Assembly (NCBI RefSeq): GCF_002943465.1
Contig: NZ_PTQY01000009.1
Location: 1 to 64,000 of the forward strand
Direction of reading: 5' to 3'
Origin: Rhodoferax sp. TS-BS-61-7
GTDB taxonomy: Bacteria; Pseudomonadota; Gammaproteobacteria; Burkholderiales; Burkholderiaceae_C
DNA length: 64,000 nucleotides
Shown: piece after piece, positions 16,439-25,175 of the stretch
How positions within the stretch are numbered: position 1 is the stretch's first letter
Layout: each line of letters begins with the position of its first letter
Program-made: the position numbers and the translations under genes
Notes under the pieces: generated by a model
Told to the model about the DNA's origin: nothing
Databases searched by the model: none
The model's input: the letters and a program-made list of their open reading frames with translations, nothing else

Positions 16439-17077
16439 ATGTCCGCCTCTCCCGCCTACACCAGCGACGTCGCCTTCACCCCCGCCGTTAAAGCCATCCA
16501 GACGCGCAAGGGTTCGCGCCACGGGTATGCGCGTATGGAGCAGGCGGGCGGCTGGCAGGTCGCTATCAGCGTCGAGCTGGCCGACTTCATTGCCGCCCAA
16601 ACCAGCATCTACCTGGCCACCGCCAACGCCGACGGCCAGCCCTACATCCAGCACCGGGGCGGCCCTGCGGGGTTCATCCAAGTGCTGGACGCCCACACGC
16701 TCGCCTTTGTGGACTATGCGGGCAACAAGCAATACATCAGCGCCGGCAACCTGTCGGAGAACCCCAAGGCGCATATGTTCTTGATGGACTACGCCCACCG
16801 CCAGCGCATCAAGATCTGGGGCGAGGCGCGTGTGGTGGAAGGCGATGAGGCGCTCATTGCGCGGCTCATGCCGCAAGGCTACAAAGCCCGCCCCGAGCAA
16901 GTCATCCTCTTCACCGTGACCGCGTGGGACGCCAACTGCCCGCAGCACATCCCGGTGCGCTTTGAGGCCGCCGACGTGACCGCTGCGCTGGACGCGCGCG
17001 ATGCGCGCATCCAGGCGCTGGAACTAGAGGTGCAGCAGCTGCGCGCCCAGCAGGCAGGCTCAACGCCACATGGCTGA
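16439..17077 (+). CDS. pyridoxamine 5'-phosphate oxidase-fold (FMN split-barrel) protein
   Basis: 212 residues. The split-barrel segment is SIYLATANADGQPYIQHRGG then VDYAGNKQYISAGNLSENPK, typical of PPOX-like flavoproteins that reduce or oxidise small substrates rather than true PdxH. The C-terminus (about 180-205) is a short coiled coil. It is the last gene of the CMD-CZB-DUF1348 operon and overlaps nothing. A preceding AAGGAG supports ATG 16439. Confidence 0.88.
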   Translation: MSASPAYTSDVAFTPAVKAIQTRKGSRHGYARMEQAGGWQVAISVELADFIAAQTSIYLATANADGQPYIQHRGGPAGFIQVLDAHTLAFVDYAGNKQYISAGNLSENPKAHMFLMDYAHRQRIKIWGEARVVEGDEALIARLMPQGYKARPEQVILFTVTAWDANCPQHIPVRFEAADVTAALDARDARIQALELEVQQLRAQQAGSTPHG

Positions 17078-17117
17078 AAATGGGTCATCTACCCCTTTTC
17101 AATCCAGAGTGTTGCCC

Positions 17118-17585
17118 ATGAAAAAACGAATCGCTTCCCTGCTGCTCAGCAGCCTTGCACTGGCCGCCAGCGCCGAGACCGTGGGCACCGTCAGCACCAC
17201 CTTCAAACTGCTGAGCCCCAACGACAAAGTGGTGGTCGACGTGTTTGACGACCCGGCAGTCAACGGCGTGGCCTGCTACCTGTCACACGCCAAAACCGGC
17301 GGCTACGCTGGCGCGCTGGGCTTGGCAGAAGACACGTCCGACGCCGCCGTGGCCTGCCGCCAGGTGGGCCCCATCAGCTTTAAAGAGAAAGTCGACAAGC
17401 AAGACGAAGTGTTCAAGGCCAGCGCCTCCTTCCTCTTTAAACACGTGCGCGTGGTGCGCATGGTGGACGTGAAACGCAACACCCTGGTCTATCTGGTGTA
17501 CTCCGACAAGATCATCGACGGCAGCCCCAAAAACAGCGTTACCGCGGTGCCCGTGCCCGCGGAGCTGCCCATTCCGGTGAAATAA
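17118..17585 (+). CDS. creA: CreA family exported protein
   Basis: 155 residues with a signal peptide (MKKRIASLLLSSLALAASA) and the CreA core: FKLLSPNDKVVVDVFDDPAV, GVACYLSHAKTGG, SDAAVACRQVGPI and FKHVRVVRMVD. CreA is a conserved periplasmic protein of unknown function, named from the E. coli cre locus, though no creBCD genes are here. The ATG at 17118 starts the signal peptide. It may be read through from the operon upstream (40-base gap). Confidence 0.9.
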   Translation: MKKRIASLLLSSLALAASAETVGTVSTTFKLLSPNDKVVVDVFDDPAVNGVACYLSHAKTGGYAGALGLAEDTSDAAVACRQVGPISFKEKVDKQDEVFKASASFLFKHVRVVRMVDVKRNTLVYLVYSDKIIDGSPKNSVTAVPVPAELPIPVK

Positions 17586-17596
17586 GGCCTGCATAC

Positions 17597-17653
17597 CCAA
17601 TCGGCCCGCAGGGCCCACGGAATATGCGCAAGCAGCTATCAAAACCGGAGTGT
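17597..17653 (+). repeat. 60-bp family repeat, copy 5
   Basis: CCAATCGGCCCGCAGGGCC, then CGGAATATGCGCAAGCAGC and TATCAAAACCGGAGTG. It lies between the convergent creA and VOC gene stops. Confidence 0.85.
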
Positions 17654-17666
17654 CTCTGCGCTGCGT

Positions 17667-18047
17667 TCAGCCCATGGGTGTGCACAACTCCACCAAGAAG
17701 CCGTTGATGTCGGCCACATAGGCAATCGTCTGGCCCCAGGACATGGTTTCTACGGGGTGCTTGAGCGTGGCACCCGCCGCCAGCGCGCGCGCCAGTGCAG
17801 CGGCTACGTCTGGGGTGCACAGTGCGATTTCGGAGCTGGCTTTGTCGGGGTCGGCCACCTGGGGGGTCTTGCCCATCTGCTGCAACAGGCTGTGGGAGCA
17901 AAAAGCCAGGGCCGTGCTACCCGTGTCGAGTTCGCCAAAGTCGCCCCCCTCGGCCAGAAAACGTGTCTTCAAGCCAAAAGCAGCGTCATAAAACTTGAGT
18001 GTTGCGGGCACGTCTGGCACGTAGAGAATGGTGTAGCCGAATTGCAT
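17667..18047 (-). CDS. VOC/glyoxalase-fold protein
   Basis: 126 residues beginning MQFGYTILYVPDVPATLKFY, a standard beta-alpha start of the VOC superfamily, and ending ETMSWGQTIAYVADINGFLV with the C-terminal metal-site glutamate region (VELCTP). The substrate is unknown. It is divergent from the AraC-type regulator gene, which may control it. Confidence 0.88.
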   Translation of the reverse strand: MQFGYTILYVPDVPATLKFYDAAFGLKTRFLAEGGDFGELDTGSTALAFCSHSLLQQMGKTPQVADPDKASSEIALCTPDVAAALARALAAGATLKHPVETMSWGQTIAYVADINGFLVELCTPMG

Positions 18048-18170
18048 GGCAAAGCTTTCTTGGAGTTGCGTAAAGCCTGCACGATACGCGGTGTGCCAGC
18101 CCGCTGTCTTGTAAAAAACCGCCACCTCGCAGCCGCCCGACACGCGGCATGGCGTAGGCACAATGGGCCC

Positions 18171-18842
18171 ATGGCCCTGTACACCGCCACCGTCGACATT
18201 TGGCAACACCACGCCCGCACCGCCCACGCCACCACCGTGGTGCCCGACGGCTGTTGCGACCTCATCTGGCACGCCCTACCGGGCCAAGCCCCGCAGTGGT
18301 TTGTGACGGACCTGGCCGACCAACGCTACGACGTGCCGGGCACTGTGGATGAGCGCTACTCGGGCTATCGCATGCAGCCGGGCACCTCGATAGACCGGGC
18401 GCGTCTGCTGGCTGCCGTGGCTGCGCGGCCCGGCTGCGATGCCGCCGACATCTTGCCGATCTTGCACGACTGCATACGGCTACACGCCCCGATACACGAC
18501 GCACTGCTGGCCCTGGCCGACAGCCCTAGCGTGGCCCGCGCAGCCCGCGCGCTGGGGGTGGCCGAGCGCACCTTGCAGCGCGTGGTGAGCACGGGCACCG
18601 GCCAACCGCCGGCCTACTGGAAGCGCCTAGCCCGCTTGCGCCGTGCAGCCCGTGCCATTGCGCAAGTACCAGCACAAACACCCCTGCAGGCCGCCACACT
18701 TGCCGAAACTGCTGCCGACTGGGGCTACGTGGACCAAGCCCACATGACCCACGAATTTCGCCGTTGGCTGGGTACCACCCCCGCTGTCCTGCGGGAGCTG
18801 CCTGGCATGCAAGTGGCGCTGGCGGCCACCGGGTATGGCTAG
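18171..18842 (+). CDS. AraC-family transcriptional regulator
   Basis: 223 residues. The N-terminal part (DUF6597-like: VVPDGCCDLIWH) resembles a common AraC sub-group, and the C-terminal HTH pair is at about 120-215 (RAARALGVAERTLQRVV; WGYVDQAHMTHEFRRWLGTT). The ATG at 18171 was picked because upstream frames show no protein-like sequence. The divergent VOC gene is the likely target. Confidence 0.87.
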   Translation: MALYTATVDIWQHHARTAHATTVVPDGCCDLIWHALPGQAPQWFVTDLADQRYDVPGTVDERYSGYRMQPGTSIDRARLLAAVAARPGCDAADILPILHDCIRLHAPIHDALLALADSPSVARAARALGVAERTLQRVVSTGTGQPPAYWKRLARLRRAARAIAQVPAQTPLQAATLAETAADWGYVDQAHMTHEFRRWLGTTPAVLRELPGMQVALAATGYG

Positions 18843-18874
18843 AGAGGGGTGGGCCTTGATTTTTTTGCATAAAT

Positions 18875-18948
18875 ATCTATTCAAAAACAGGTCTAAATGA
18901 TTGATTTAAAAAGAGATTAATAAAAATAAATCTATTCATATAATCATT
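18875..18948. promoter_or_regulatory. AT-rich yjjJ leader with repeated ATCTATTCA
   Basis: The about 100 bases before yjjJ are strongly AT-rich. ATCTATTCA occurs twice as a direct repeat (18875-18883 and 18930-18938), and AATGATT/AATCATT form an inverted pair (18896-18902 and 18942-18948). These are candidate autoregulatory sites for the HTH of YjjJ; no binding data can be read from sequence. Confidence 0.4.
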
Positions 18949-18949
18949 C

Positions 18950-20326
18950 ATGGCCGCCACCCCAGACCTCTCCGCAAACATCTTGCAGGCCCTGCGCCGC
19001 CAGGGCGGGGCGCTCAGCAGTGCCGAGCTGCAAGCGGTGCTGGGGGTGAGCCAGCCCACCGTGTCGCGCGCGCTGGCCCCGCTGATTCAGTCGGGCGAGG
19101 TGCAAAAAGTGGGCGCAGCCCGCAAGCAGCGTTATGTGCTGCCGCGCACCGTGCGCGACGTGGGCCGCAGCGTGCCCATCATGCGCATTAACGCGCAGGG
19201 CCAGCCCAGCCCGTTTGGTCGCATGGTGCCACTGGTGAGCACGGGTGCTAAGGGCGCTGTGTGGGTGGACGAAGAAGACGGCCTCTCCCAGCGCTTTGAC
19301 GGCCTGCCCTGGTTTCTGGACGACATGCGCCCCCAGGGCTTTATGGGCCGCACCTTTGCCAGCAGCCACCCCGAGCTGCAGCTGGGCAACGATCCCCGCT
19401 TCTGGAGCGACGACGACGTGCTGCGCGCCCTGGCCCTGTGTGGCGACGACCTGCCCGGCAACCTGGTGGTGGGCGAGGCGGCGTTTGCCCGCTTTCACAG
19501 CCTGCCGCAGCGGGCCAGCCGCGCGGCGTCAACCGCCGACTACCCGGCCCTGGCCGATTCGGCCATGCAGGGCAGCATGGGCGGCTCGTCCGCCGGGGGC
19601 GAGCAGCCCAAGTTCTGCACCATCGTCGGCCGCAGCGCAGATGCATCGGGGGATGCGCCCCGCCATGTGCTGGTCAAGTTCTCCCCCGCAGGCGACGCCC
19701 CTACCGACCAGCGCACCCGCGATCTGCTGGTCTGCGAACACCTGGCCCTGCAAACGCTGGCCAGCGCAGGCATTGCCGCCGCTACCAGCCGCATCAGCAC
19801 AGGCGCGGGCCGCGCGTTTTTGGAAGTGGAGCGCTTTGACCGCACACCCATCAACGCCGCCAACCCGCTGGGGCTGGGGCGCATCGGCATGGTGTCGCTC
19901 ATGGTGTACGACGCCGAATACGTGGGTGCCATGGACAACTGGGCCGCCACCGCCAACCGCATGCAAGAGCGCGGGCTGCTGCGCCCTGCCGATGCGCGCA
20001 CCCTGCGCCTGCTAGAGGCATTTGGGGAGCTGATTGCCAACACCGACCGGCACTACGGCAACATCTCCTTGCTGCTGGACGATGACGACTGGGCCCTGGC
20101 CCCCGCCTACGACATGCTGCCCATGCTCTACGCCCCCGTGGGCGGCGAGCTGGTGCCCCGCAACTTTGCAGACCGCCCCCTGCAGCCCACCGCCGCCACC
20201 CTGCCCGAGTGGCCGCAGGCCCTGGCCCTGGCCCGCAGCTTCTGGGCGGCGGCCAGTGCCGATGCGCGTATATCCGCCGGGTTCCGGCAGATTGCTGCGG
20301 AAAATTTAAGCCATATTGGCCGCTAG
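18950..20326 (+). CDS. yjjJ: HipA-family kinase with N-terminal HTH (YjjJ/HipH)
   Basis: 458 residues. An N-terminal winged helix (about 8-62; LQAVLGVSQPTVSRALAPLI) is fused to a HipA-type kinase: phosphate loop SSAGGEQPKF at 213-222, ATP lysine in VKF at 242-244, catalytic NTDRHYGN at 364-371 and metal-binding Asp in APAYDM at 384-389. In E. coli, YjjJ (HipH) is a HipA-like toxin without a separate hipB. The fused HTH may provide DNA binding or self-control. The last codons and TAG stop fall inside a repeat copy, so the C-terminus SHIGR is repeat-derived. Confidence 0.92.
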   Translation: MAATPDLSANILQALRRQGGALSSAELQAVLGVSQPTVSRALAPLIQSGEVQKVGAARKQRYVLPRTVRDVGRSVPIMRINAQGQPSPFGRMVPLVSTGAKGAVWVDEEDGLSQRFDGLPWFLDDMRPQGFMGRTFASSHPELQLGNDPRFWSDDDVLRALALCGDDLPGNLVVGEAAFARFHSLPQRASRAASTADYPALADSAMQGSMGGSSAGGEQPKFCTIVGRSADASGDAPRHVLVKFSPAGDAPTDQRTRDLLVCEHLALQTLASAGIAAATSRISTGAGRAFLEVERFDRTPINAANPLGLGRIGMVSLMVYDAEYVGAMDNWAATANRMQERGLLRPADARTLRLLEAFGELIANTDRHYGNISLLLDDDDWALAPAYDMLPMLYAPVGGELVPRNFADRPLQPTAATLPEWPQALALARSFWAAASADARISAGFRQIAAENLSHIGR

Positions 20327-20372
20327 CGCCCGTGGAATATGCGCAAGCAGCTATTAAAAATATAGCAAATTT
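20308..20372 (+). repeat. 60-bp family repeat, copy 6, supplying the yjjJ stop codon
   Basis: AAGCCATATTGGCCGCTAGC followed by CCGTGGAATATGCGCAAGC and GCTATTAAAAATATAGCAAA. The TAG inside GGCCGCTAGC is the yjjJ stop at 20324-20326. The rest fills the gap to the convergent fic stop. Confidence 0.9.
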
Positions 20373-20394
20373 GCAACCCCAAGCATTCGCAAAC

Positions 20395-21630
20395 TCAACC
20401 CTTCACCGCCGGCTGCTCCCAGCCCGGCACGTTGACCGCATAACGCGTGGCCTTGCCCACGCCTTCTATGCGCAGCAGCCCTTTGTCTGCCAAGTCCACC
20501 AAATCCCGCGTGGCGGTGGCTTTGGACGTACCAGTGATCTTGGCGTATTTGTCCGTGGTCATGCCACCCAAGAAGCCCCCACCCGAGCCCACATGCCCGG
20601 CTTCCAGCAGGCGCTCTAACACCTTGCGCTGGCGTTCATTGGTTTGGCATTGGGCTGCTCGCAGGCGGAAGTGCGCCTTGTCCGTCGCGTCCCGCACCAC
20701 GGTCTGGCTGGTGATGCACGCATGGGTAAACGCCTGCACAAACCATTGCACCCACGGCGTTGCGTCAATCGAGTGGGCCTCGGGCGCAATGGCACGCAGG
20801 CGCTGCGCGTAGTTCAGTGCGTCGTAATACGCGGCGCGGGTTTTGAGCATTTGGTGGGCCAAGCCATACACCCGCACCAGCGCCGGGCTGGCTTGTGCGT
20901 CATGCGCGTGCATGTCCTGGGCCAGCGCCATGTCCGCCAACGCGCGACCCAGGCGACCATTGCCGTCCTCAAACGGGTGTATGGATTCAAACCACAGGTG
21001 CACCAGCGCCGCGCGGGCAATGCCGTTCATGGCGGTGGCACCCGCAGCAGGTCGCGTGCTTTCAAACCATGCCAAGAACCGCCCCATCTCCGCAGCCACC
21101 TGGGCCGAGGGTGGTGCCTCGTAGTGCACCACCTCGCGGCCTAGTGCTCCGCTGACGATCTGCATGGCGTCAAAGTGGCTGCGCAGGCGGCCCACTGCAA
21201 TGCGCGTGATGCCCGAAGTGCCCCCAGGAAACAGCGCCGACTGCCAGCGGCACAGCCGGTCCAGGTCCAGCGCGTCGCTGTGGTGGGCCAGTGCGTCTTG
21301 CATCACCTCCACCAGGCCTTCCACATGCCGGTCACCGCCCGGCGCATCTGCCAAACTGAGCCGGTGCGCCACTGATGATCTGAGGGATTCGATATTGAGC
21401 TGCTCGCCTTCAATAGCCGCAGTGGCCAGCGCCTCTTGCACCCACAGCTCGCGCTGCACCGCGTTGGCCTGCTCCAGCCCAATAGCGCCCAGCAGCCCCA
21501 ACAAGCGGCCCTGTTCCAACCTGGCTTGCTCTAACGCGGGGGCCAGCGCCGCTGCATCCCACGTGAGCTGCGGCCAAGCGCGGTGCTGCCAGATATAGCG
21601 TGGGGATGAGGGCGGGGGTTGGGCGGGCAT
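20395..21630 (-). CDS. Fic-family AMP-transferase with N-terminal inhibitory motif
   Basis: 411 residues from ATG 21630 (a TTG six codons earlier is possible). The Fic core motif HPFEDGNGRLGR is at 218-229, the complete catalytic form. TAAIEGE at 70-76 matches the (S/T)xxxE(G/N) inhibitory helix, so this is a class II enzyme that restrains itself. The N-terminal DUF4172-like region and a C-terminal wHTH-like part (AKITGTSKATATRDLVDL, about 360-395) are as in the common chromosomal Fic/DOC group. Such enzymes usually AMPylate target proteins; the target here is unknown. Confidence 0.92.
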   Translation of the reverse strand: MPAQPPPSSPRYIWQHRAWPQLTWDAAALAPALEQARLEQGRLLGLLGAIGLEQANAVQRELWVQEALATAAIEGEQLNIESLRSSVAHRLSLADAPGGDRHVEGLVEVMQDALAHHSDALDLDRLCRWQSALFPGGTSGITRIAVGRLRSHFDAMQIVSGALGREVVHYEAPPSAQVAAEMGRFLAWFESTRPAAGATAMNGIARAALVHLWFESIHPFEDGNGRLGRALADMALAQDMHAHDAQASPALVRVYGLAHQMLKTRAAYYDALNYAQRLRAIAPEAHSIDATPWVQWFVQAFTHACITSQTVVRDATDKAHFRLRAAQCQTNERQRKVLERLLEAGHVGSGGGFLGGMTTDKYAKITGTSKATATRDLVDLADKGLLRIEGVGKATRYAVNVPGWEQPAVKG

Positions 21631-21734
21631 GAGGCATATTTTAAGCAATGCGGCTCAAAAAATGAGGTGTATTTGTAAGAATGCGGGTCAACGAGGCGCA
21701 GATGGAGGATGGATTTAAGTGTTAAAACTGGATG

Positions 21735-21775
21735 TAGACCCCGTGGAATATGCGCGAGCAGCTATTAATTAATGA
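21735..21775 (+). repeat. 60-bp family repeat, copy 7 (5'-truncated), overlapping a start codon
   Basis: CCCGTGGAATATGCGCGAGC, then AGCTATTAATTAATGAGC. The ATG in AATGAGC is the start codon of the following YdeI-like gene at 21772. Confidence 0.8.
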
Positions 21776-22338
21776 GCAACAAAACACCCCGTACATTTGA
21801 AACCCCCGAGCAGCTCCACGCCTGGCTGCAAGCAAACCACGCCAGCGAGACCGAGCTGTGGGTGCGTATCTTCAAAAAAGGCACCGGCCAGCCCAGCGTC
21901 ACGTGGGACGACTGCGTGGTGGCCGCCATCGCCTGGGGCTGGATCGACGGGGTGCGCAACGCCTTGGACGACACCTCGTTTCTGCAACGCCTGACGCCGC
22001 GCCGCGCGCGCTCCAACTGGTCGCAGAAAAACGTGCAGCATGCCGAGCGGCTGATAGAGCAAGGGCGCATGCAAGCCGCCGGCCTGGCGCAGGTAGAGGC
22101 CGCGCGCAGCGATGGGCGCTGGGCCAGCGCCTACGCCGGCAGCGCCACCATGGAGATACCCGAAGACTTTTTGGCGGCGCTGCAGCAAGACCCCGTAGCC
22201 CAAGCCTTTTACGCGACCCTGAAGCGGCAGCAACTGTTCACTATCTACTACCGGCTCACCAGCGCCAAGCGGGCGGAGACGCGGCAGAAGCGGATGGCAG
22301 AGATGCTGGTGAAGCTGGCGCGTGGGGAAAATCTTTGA
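21772..22338 (+). CDS. YdeI/OmpD-associated family protein
   Basis: 188 residues with family segments RTFETPEQLHAWLQANHASE, WDDCVVAAIAWGWIDGVRN, FLQRLTPRRARSNWSQKNV and the C-terminal AKRAETRQKRMAEM. The family has been linked to resistance to cationic peptides in Salmonella and to bacteriocin protection, but the mechanism is unknown. The start codon lies inside a repeat copy, which may have replaced the original leader; no good ribosome-binding site is visible. Confidence 0.85.
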   Translation: MSNKTPRTFETPEQLHAWLQANHASETELWVRIFKKGTGQPSVTWDDCVVAAIAWGWIDGVRNALDDTSFLQRLTPRRARSNWSQKNVQHAERLIEQGRMQAAGLAQVEAARSDGRWASAYAGSATMEIPEDFLAALQQDPVAQAFYATLKRQQLFTIYYRLTSAKRAETRQKRMAEMLVKLARGENL

Positions 22339-22339
22339 A

Positions 22340-22378
22340 GTTTGCAGCTAGCGCATGATCCGCACCAAGCTATTAAAA
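22340..22378 (+). repeat. 60-bp family repeat, copy 8 (degenerate)
   Basis: GCAGCTAGCGC, ATCCGCACCAAGCTATTAAA retains the order of the consensus with several changes and a missing block. It follows the YdeI-like stop at once. Confidence 0.5.
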
Positions 22379-22456
22379 GTGACATATAGAGATTTGTAAG
22401 TATCTGAATTTAAACAATTTACGGTATGAAATACAGAATTAAGATAGTATGCCGAA

Positions 22457-23398
22457 ATGCTAGAAGCCAGCGCCACCATCGCACGCCAATACATTGACGC
22501 CGTCTCCACCTTCGAGGCTTTGGAAGAAGCCCAAGAGGAAGCAGCCCACGTGCGCGGCGGCATGTACTGGCATGCAGGGCCAGCCTCATCACCCGATGCC
22601 AAATACCTGGTGCGCACCACTCCCGCCGGGGCTGAAACCAGCTTGGGCCCGCGCACGCCAGAAAACGAGGCTATTTACGAGCGCTTCATCCTGCGCAAGC
22701 GCGAAAGCGCAGAGCGCGTGTCTGGCCTCAAAGCTGCCCTGGAACAACACCAGCGCCTGAACCGTGCCCTGCGCGTGGGCCGCGTGGACCCGCTGGTGGT
22801 GGCTTTGCTGGGCCGCCTGGCCAGCACCCAACTGAGCCCGCATTTCCGGGTGGTGGGCACCCACGCGCTCTATGCGTATGAGGCCACTGCCGGGGTGCGG
22901 CTGGATTCGGACACGCTGGCCACCCGCGACATGGACCTGCTGTGGGACACCCGCAAGCGCATCCTCTTCTCGACCCAGCTTGCCAAAGTAGACAGCTCCA
23001 TGCTGGGCGTGCTGAAAAAGGTGGACAGCAGCTTTCGTATCCGCAAGAGCCAAAAATACACCGCCGTCAACAAAGACGGCTTTGAAGTCGACATCATCCG
23101 CCGCGAGCGTGCAGGCGACGACCCGCACCCCATCAAACTAAGCGATGAAGACGAAGACTTCTGGGTGGCGCAGGCGCGCCGCGCCAATGTGCTGCTGGAC
23201 TCCCCCGCCTTTTCTGCCGTCATTGTGGCCACCAACGGCACCATGGCGCGCATGAACACCGTGCACCCCGCCACGTTTGTTGCCTTCAAGCGCTGGATGG
23301 CGAACCAGCCCGACCGCGAAGCCCTGAAGCGCCGTCGAGATGTGTTGCAGGCAGATGCGGTGCAAACGCTGCTGGATACGTATCTGCCGCAGGTTTGA
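22457..23398 (+). CDS. GSU2403-family nucleotidyltransferase-fold protein
   Basis: 313 residues. A charged helical N-terminal half (1-110) precedes a nucleotidyltransferase-like core: FRVVGTHALYAYEATAGVRL then TLATRDMDLLWDTRKRILFS, where the D-x-D pair (RDMD) sits as in pol-beta-type folds; NKDGFEVDIIRRERAGDD gives the third acidic position. The family has no settled function; related folds include AbiEii-type toxins. It is preceded by an AT-rich leader and stands alone between the YdeI-like gene and the convergent DUF2130 gene. Confidence 0.8.
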   Translation: MLEASATIARQYIDAVSTFEALEEAQEEAAHVRGGMYWHAGPASSPDAKYLVRTTPAGAETSLGPRTPENEAIYERFILRKRESAERVSGLKAALEQHQRLNRALRVGRVDPLVVALLGRLASTQLSPHFRVVGTHALYAYEATAGVRLDSDTLATRDMDLLWDTRKRILFSTQLAKVDSSMLGVLKKVDSSFRIRKSQKYTAVNKDGFEVDIIRRERAGDDPHPIKLSDEDEDFWVAQARRANVLLDSPAFSAVIVATNGTMARMNTVHPATFVAFKRWMANQPDREALKRRRDVLQADAVQTLLDTYLPQV

Positions 23399-23399
23399 G

Positions 23400-23462
23400 T
23401 GCCAAATGGGCCTCTAGCCCAGCTGGAATGTGCGCTACCAGCTATAAAAACCGTAGCAATTT
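23400..23462 (+). repeat. 60-bp family repeat, copy 9
   Basis: TGCCAAATGGGCCTCTAGCC, GGAATGTGCGCTACCAGC and CTATAAAAACCGTAGCAATT. It begins two bases after the nucleotidyltransferase stop, in the gap to the convergent DUF2130 gene. Confidence 0.85.
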
Positions 23463-23487
23463 GCCGTATCTCTCGGCTCAGCGGGGC

Positions 23488-25125
23488 CTAGTCTGTCTCA
23501 GCCGAGCTCAAGGGGCCTGGCAGCTCGGCAAATTTTGCCGCCATCGTGGGGTTGCCCCGAGTGAGCTTTTTGATCGTCAGGTCGTCGGCCTTGTCGTTGG
23601 CGAGTCGTAAATTGTTCGCAGACTTGTGCAGCGCTTCCTTGGTTTTTTCCAGGTCCTTAATCGCATCGTCAATGCGCTTGATGGCTTCTTCAAAGCCTTC
23701 GGAGGCAAGGCGCCAATTGCGCCCAAACGCCGTCTTGAATTCGTCGAGCTGGGTTTCAAACTTCGTAATGTCCACGTTCTGTGAGCGCACTAGCGCCAGC
23801 TCGGACTTGTACTTCATCGAGTTCAAAGCGGCATTGCGCAGCAGCGTAATCAGCGGCACAAAAAACTGCGGCCGCACCACATACATCTTTGGATAGCGGT
23901 GCGAGACATCGACGATGCCGCTGTTGTACAACTCGCTCTCCGGCTCTAGCAGGGACACCAGCACCGCGTACTCGCAAGCCTTTTCCGTGCGGTCCTTGTC
24001 CAGCTCTCTCAGAAATTCTTCGTTCTTCTTCTTGGTTACCGTATCGTCGCTCTCGTTCTTCATCTCAAACATGATGGAGACGATCTCGGCGCCGCTCTCA
24101 TCCGACTCGCGAAAAATGTAGTCGCCCTTGCTGCCATTGCGGGCGTCGTTGTCCTTTTCAAAATGTGCCCGCTGAAAGGCGGCAGCACGGATGCGGTTGA
24201 ACTCGATTTCGCAGTGCTGTTCCAGGGTTTCACCCACCATCTTGGTCGATAGCCGCGCCTTCATGTCCCGCAGGCGCTCAATCTCCCCATCACGGTCGCG
24301 CAGCTGCAAGGCGAATTGCTCCTTGATGGCTTTCTCTTCCAGCTGATTTCTCACGGTGATGAGGCTGAGGTCATTTTTCAACCCATCGCGCTCCAGGGCG
24401 ACCACACCCACGGCTTCATTCACGGCCAGCTGGCGCGCCACGTCGCCGGCCTCCAGCTTGGCTTGCAGCGCCTGAATTTCAGCGTCCTTTTTGGCGGCAG
24501 CCCCTTGCAGCTCATGGGCCAGCTTGGCCTCGGCCAACTGAGCAGCTGCCTGCTGCGCGTTGCGCGCTTGCTCAAGTTCGTTCGCTAGCCCATCGCGCTC
24601 TTTGCTGACCGCGCCCAAAGCCTCTGTCACCGCCAGCTTGCGTGCTACCTCAGCCGCATCAAGTTGGGCCTGCAAGGCCTGAATCTCCGCATCTTTGCGC
24701 GCCGCAGCCCCTTGCAGCTCATGGGCCAGCTGGGCCTCGGCCAGCTTGAGCGCCGCCTGCTGTTCCTGCTTGGCCTGCGTGAGCTCGTTGGCGATGGCAT
24801 CGCGCTGCTTTTCTACCTTGCCCAAGGCCTCGGCCAGCGCAAGCTTGTTCGCTACCTCGCCCGCGTCGAGTTGGGTTTTTAGCGCCTGAATCTCTGTGTC
24901 TTTGATGGCCGCAGCTTTTTGCAGTTCATTGGCGACCTTCGCCTCGGCCAAGGCAATCGCGTCGCGCTTTTCCCGCTCGGCCAGCTCCAGCCGCTCGTGC
25001 AACTGTTTGTCAAAATCGCCATCACGTACCTGCTTGAGGATGTCGGCGTACCCCGCTTCGTCGATCTTGAAGGCTTTGCTGCAGTGTGGACAGATGATTT
25101 CATGCATGACGACTGGGTCTCTCAT
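23488..25125 (-). CDS. DUF2130 coiled-coil protein with PD-(D/E)xK nuclease-like domain
   Basis: 545 residues. An N-terminal zinc-knuckle-like pair (CPHC at 12-15) is followed by a long coiled coil (about 40-290) made of three nearly identical 69-residue repeats starting at 59, 128 and 197 ([20 protein letters not shown]). The C-terminal DUF2130 domain has GDYIF (Asp-335) and FEMK (Glu-354, Lys-356), the spacing of a PD-(D/E)xK nuclease active site as in RmuC-like folds. An alternative start is Met-7 (MHEIICPHC). It is the last gene of the helicase-RloC operon (50-base gap). Nuclease activity is inferred. Confidence 0.85.
   Translation of the reverse strand: MRDPVVMHEIICPHCSKAFKIDEAGYADILKQVRDGDFDKQLHERLELAEREKRDAIALAEAKVANELQKAAAIKDTEIQALKTQLDAGEVANKLALAEALGKVEKQRDAIANELTQAKQEQQAALKLAEAQLAHELQGAAARKDAEIQALQAQLDAAEVARKLAVTEALGAVSKERDGLANELEQARNAQQAAAQLAEAKLAHELQGAAAKKDAEIQALQAKLEAGDVARQLAVNEAVGVVALERDGLKNDLSLITVRNQLEEKAIKEQFALQLRDRDGEIERLRDMKARLSTKMVGETLEQHCEIEFNRIRAAAFQRAHFEKDNDARNGSKGDYIFRESDESGAEIVSIMFEMKNESDDTVTKKKNEEFLRELDKDRTEKACEYAVLVSLLEPESELYNSGIVDVSHRYPKMYVVRPQFFVPLITLLRNAALNSMKYKSELALVRSQNVDITKFETQLDEFKTAFGRNWRLASEGFEEAIKRIDDAIKDLEKTKEALHKSANNLRLANDKADDLTIKKLTRGNPTMAAKFAELPGPLSSAETD
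24490..25000 (-). repeat. 207-bp tandem repeats inside the DUF2130 gene
   Basis: Near-identical blocks recur at a 207-bp period; for example the block around CCCCTTGCAGCTCATGGGCC at about 24505 reappears at about 24712, and a diverged form at about 24919. They encode the 69-residue coiled-coil units, so unit number may vary without breaking the frame. Confidence 0.8.
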
Positions 25126-25175
25126 TTTTGGTTGGCCTGGTATTCAAGGCTCATGGCCTAACTAACCCGGCGTTG

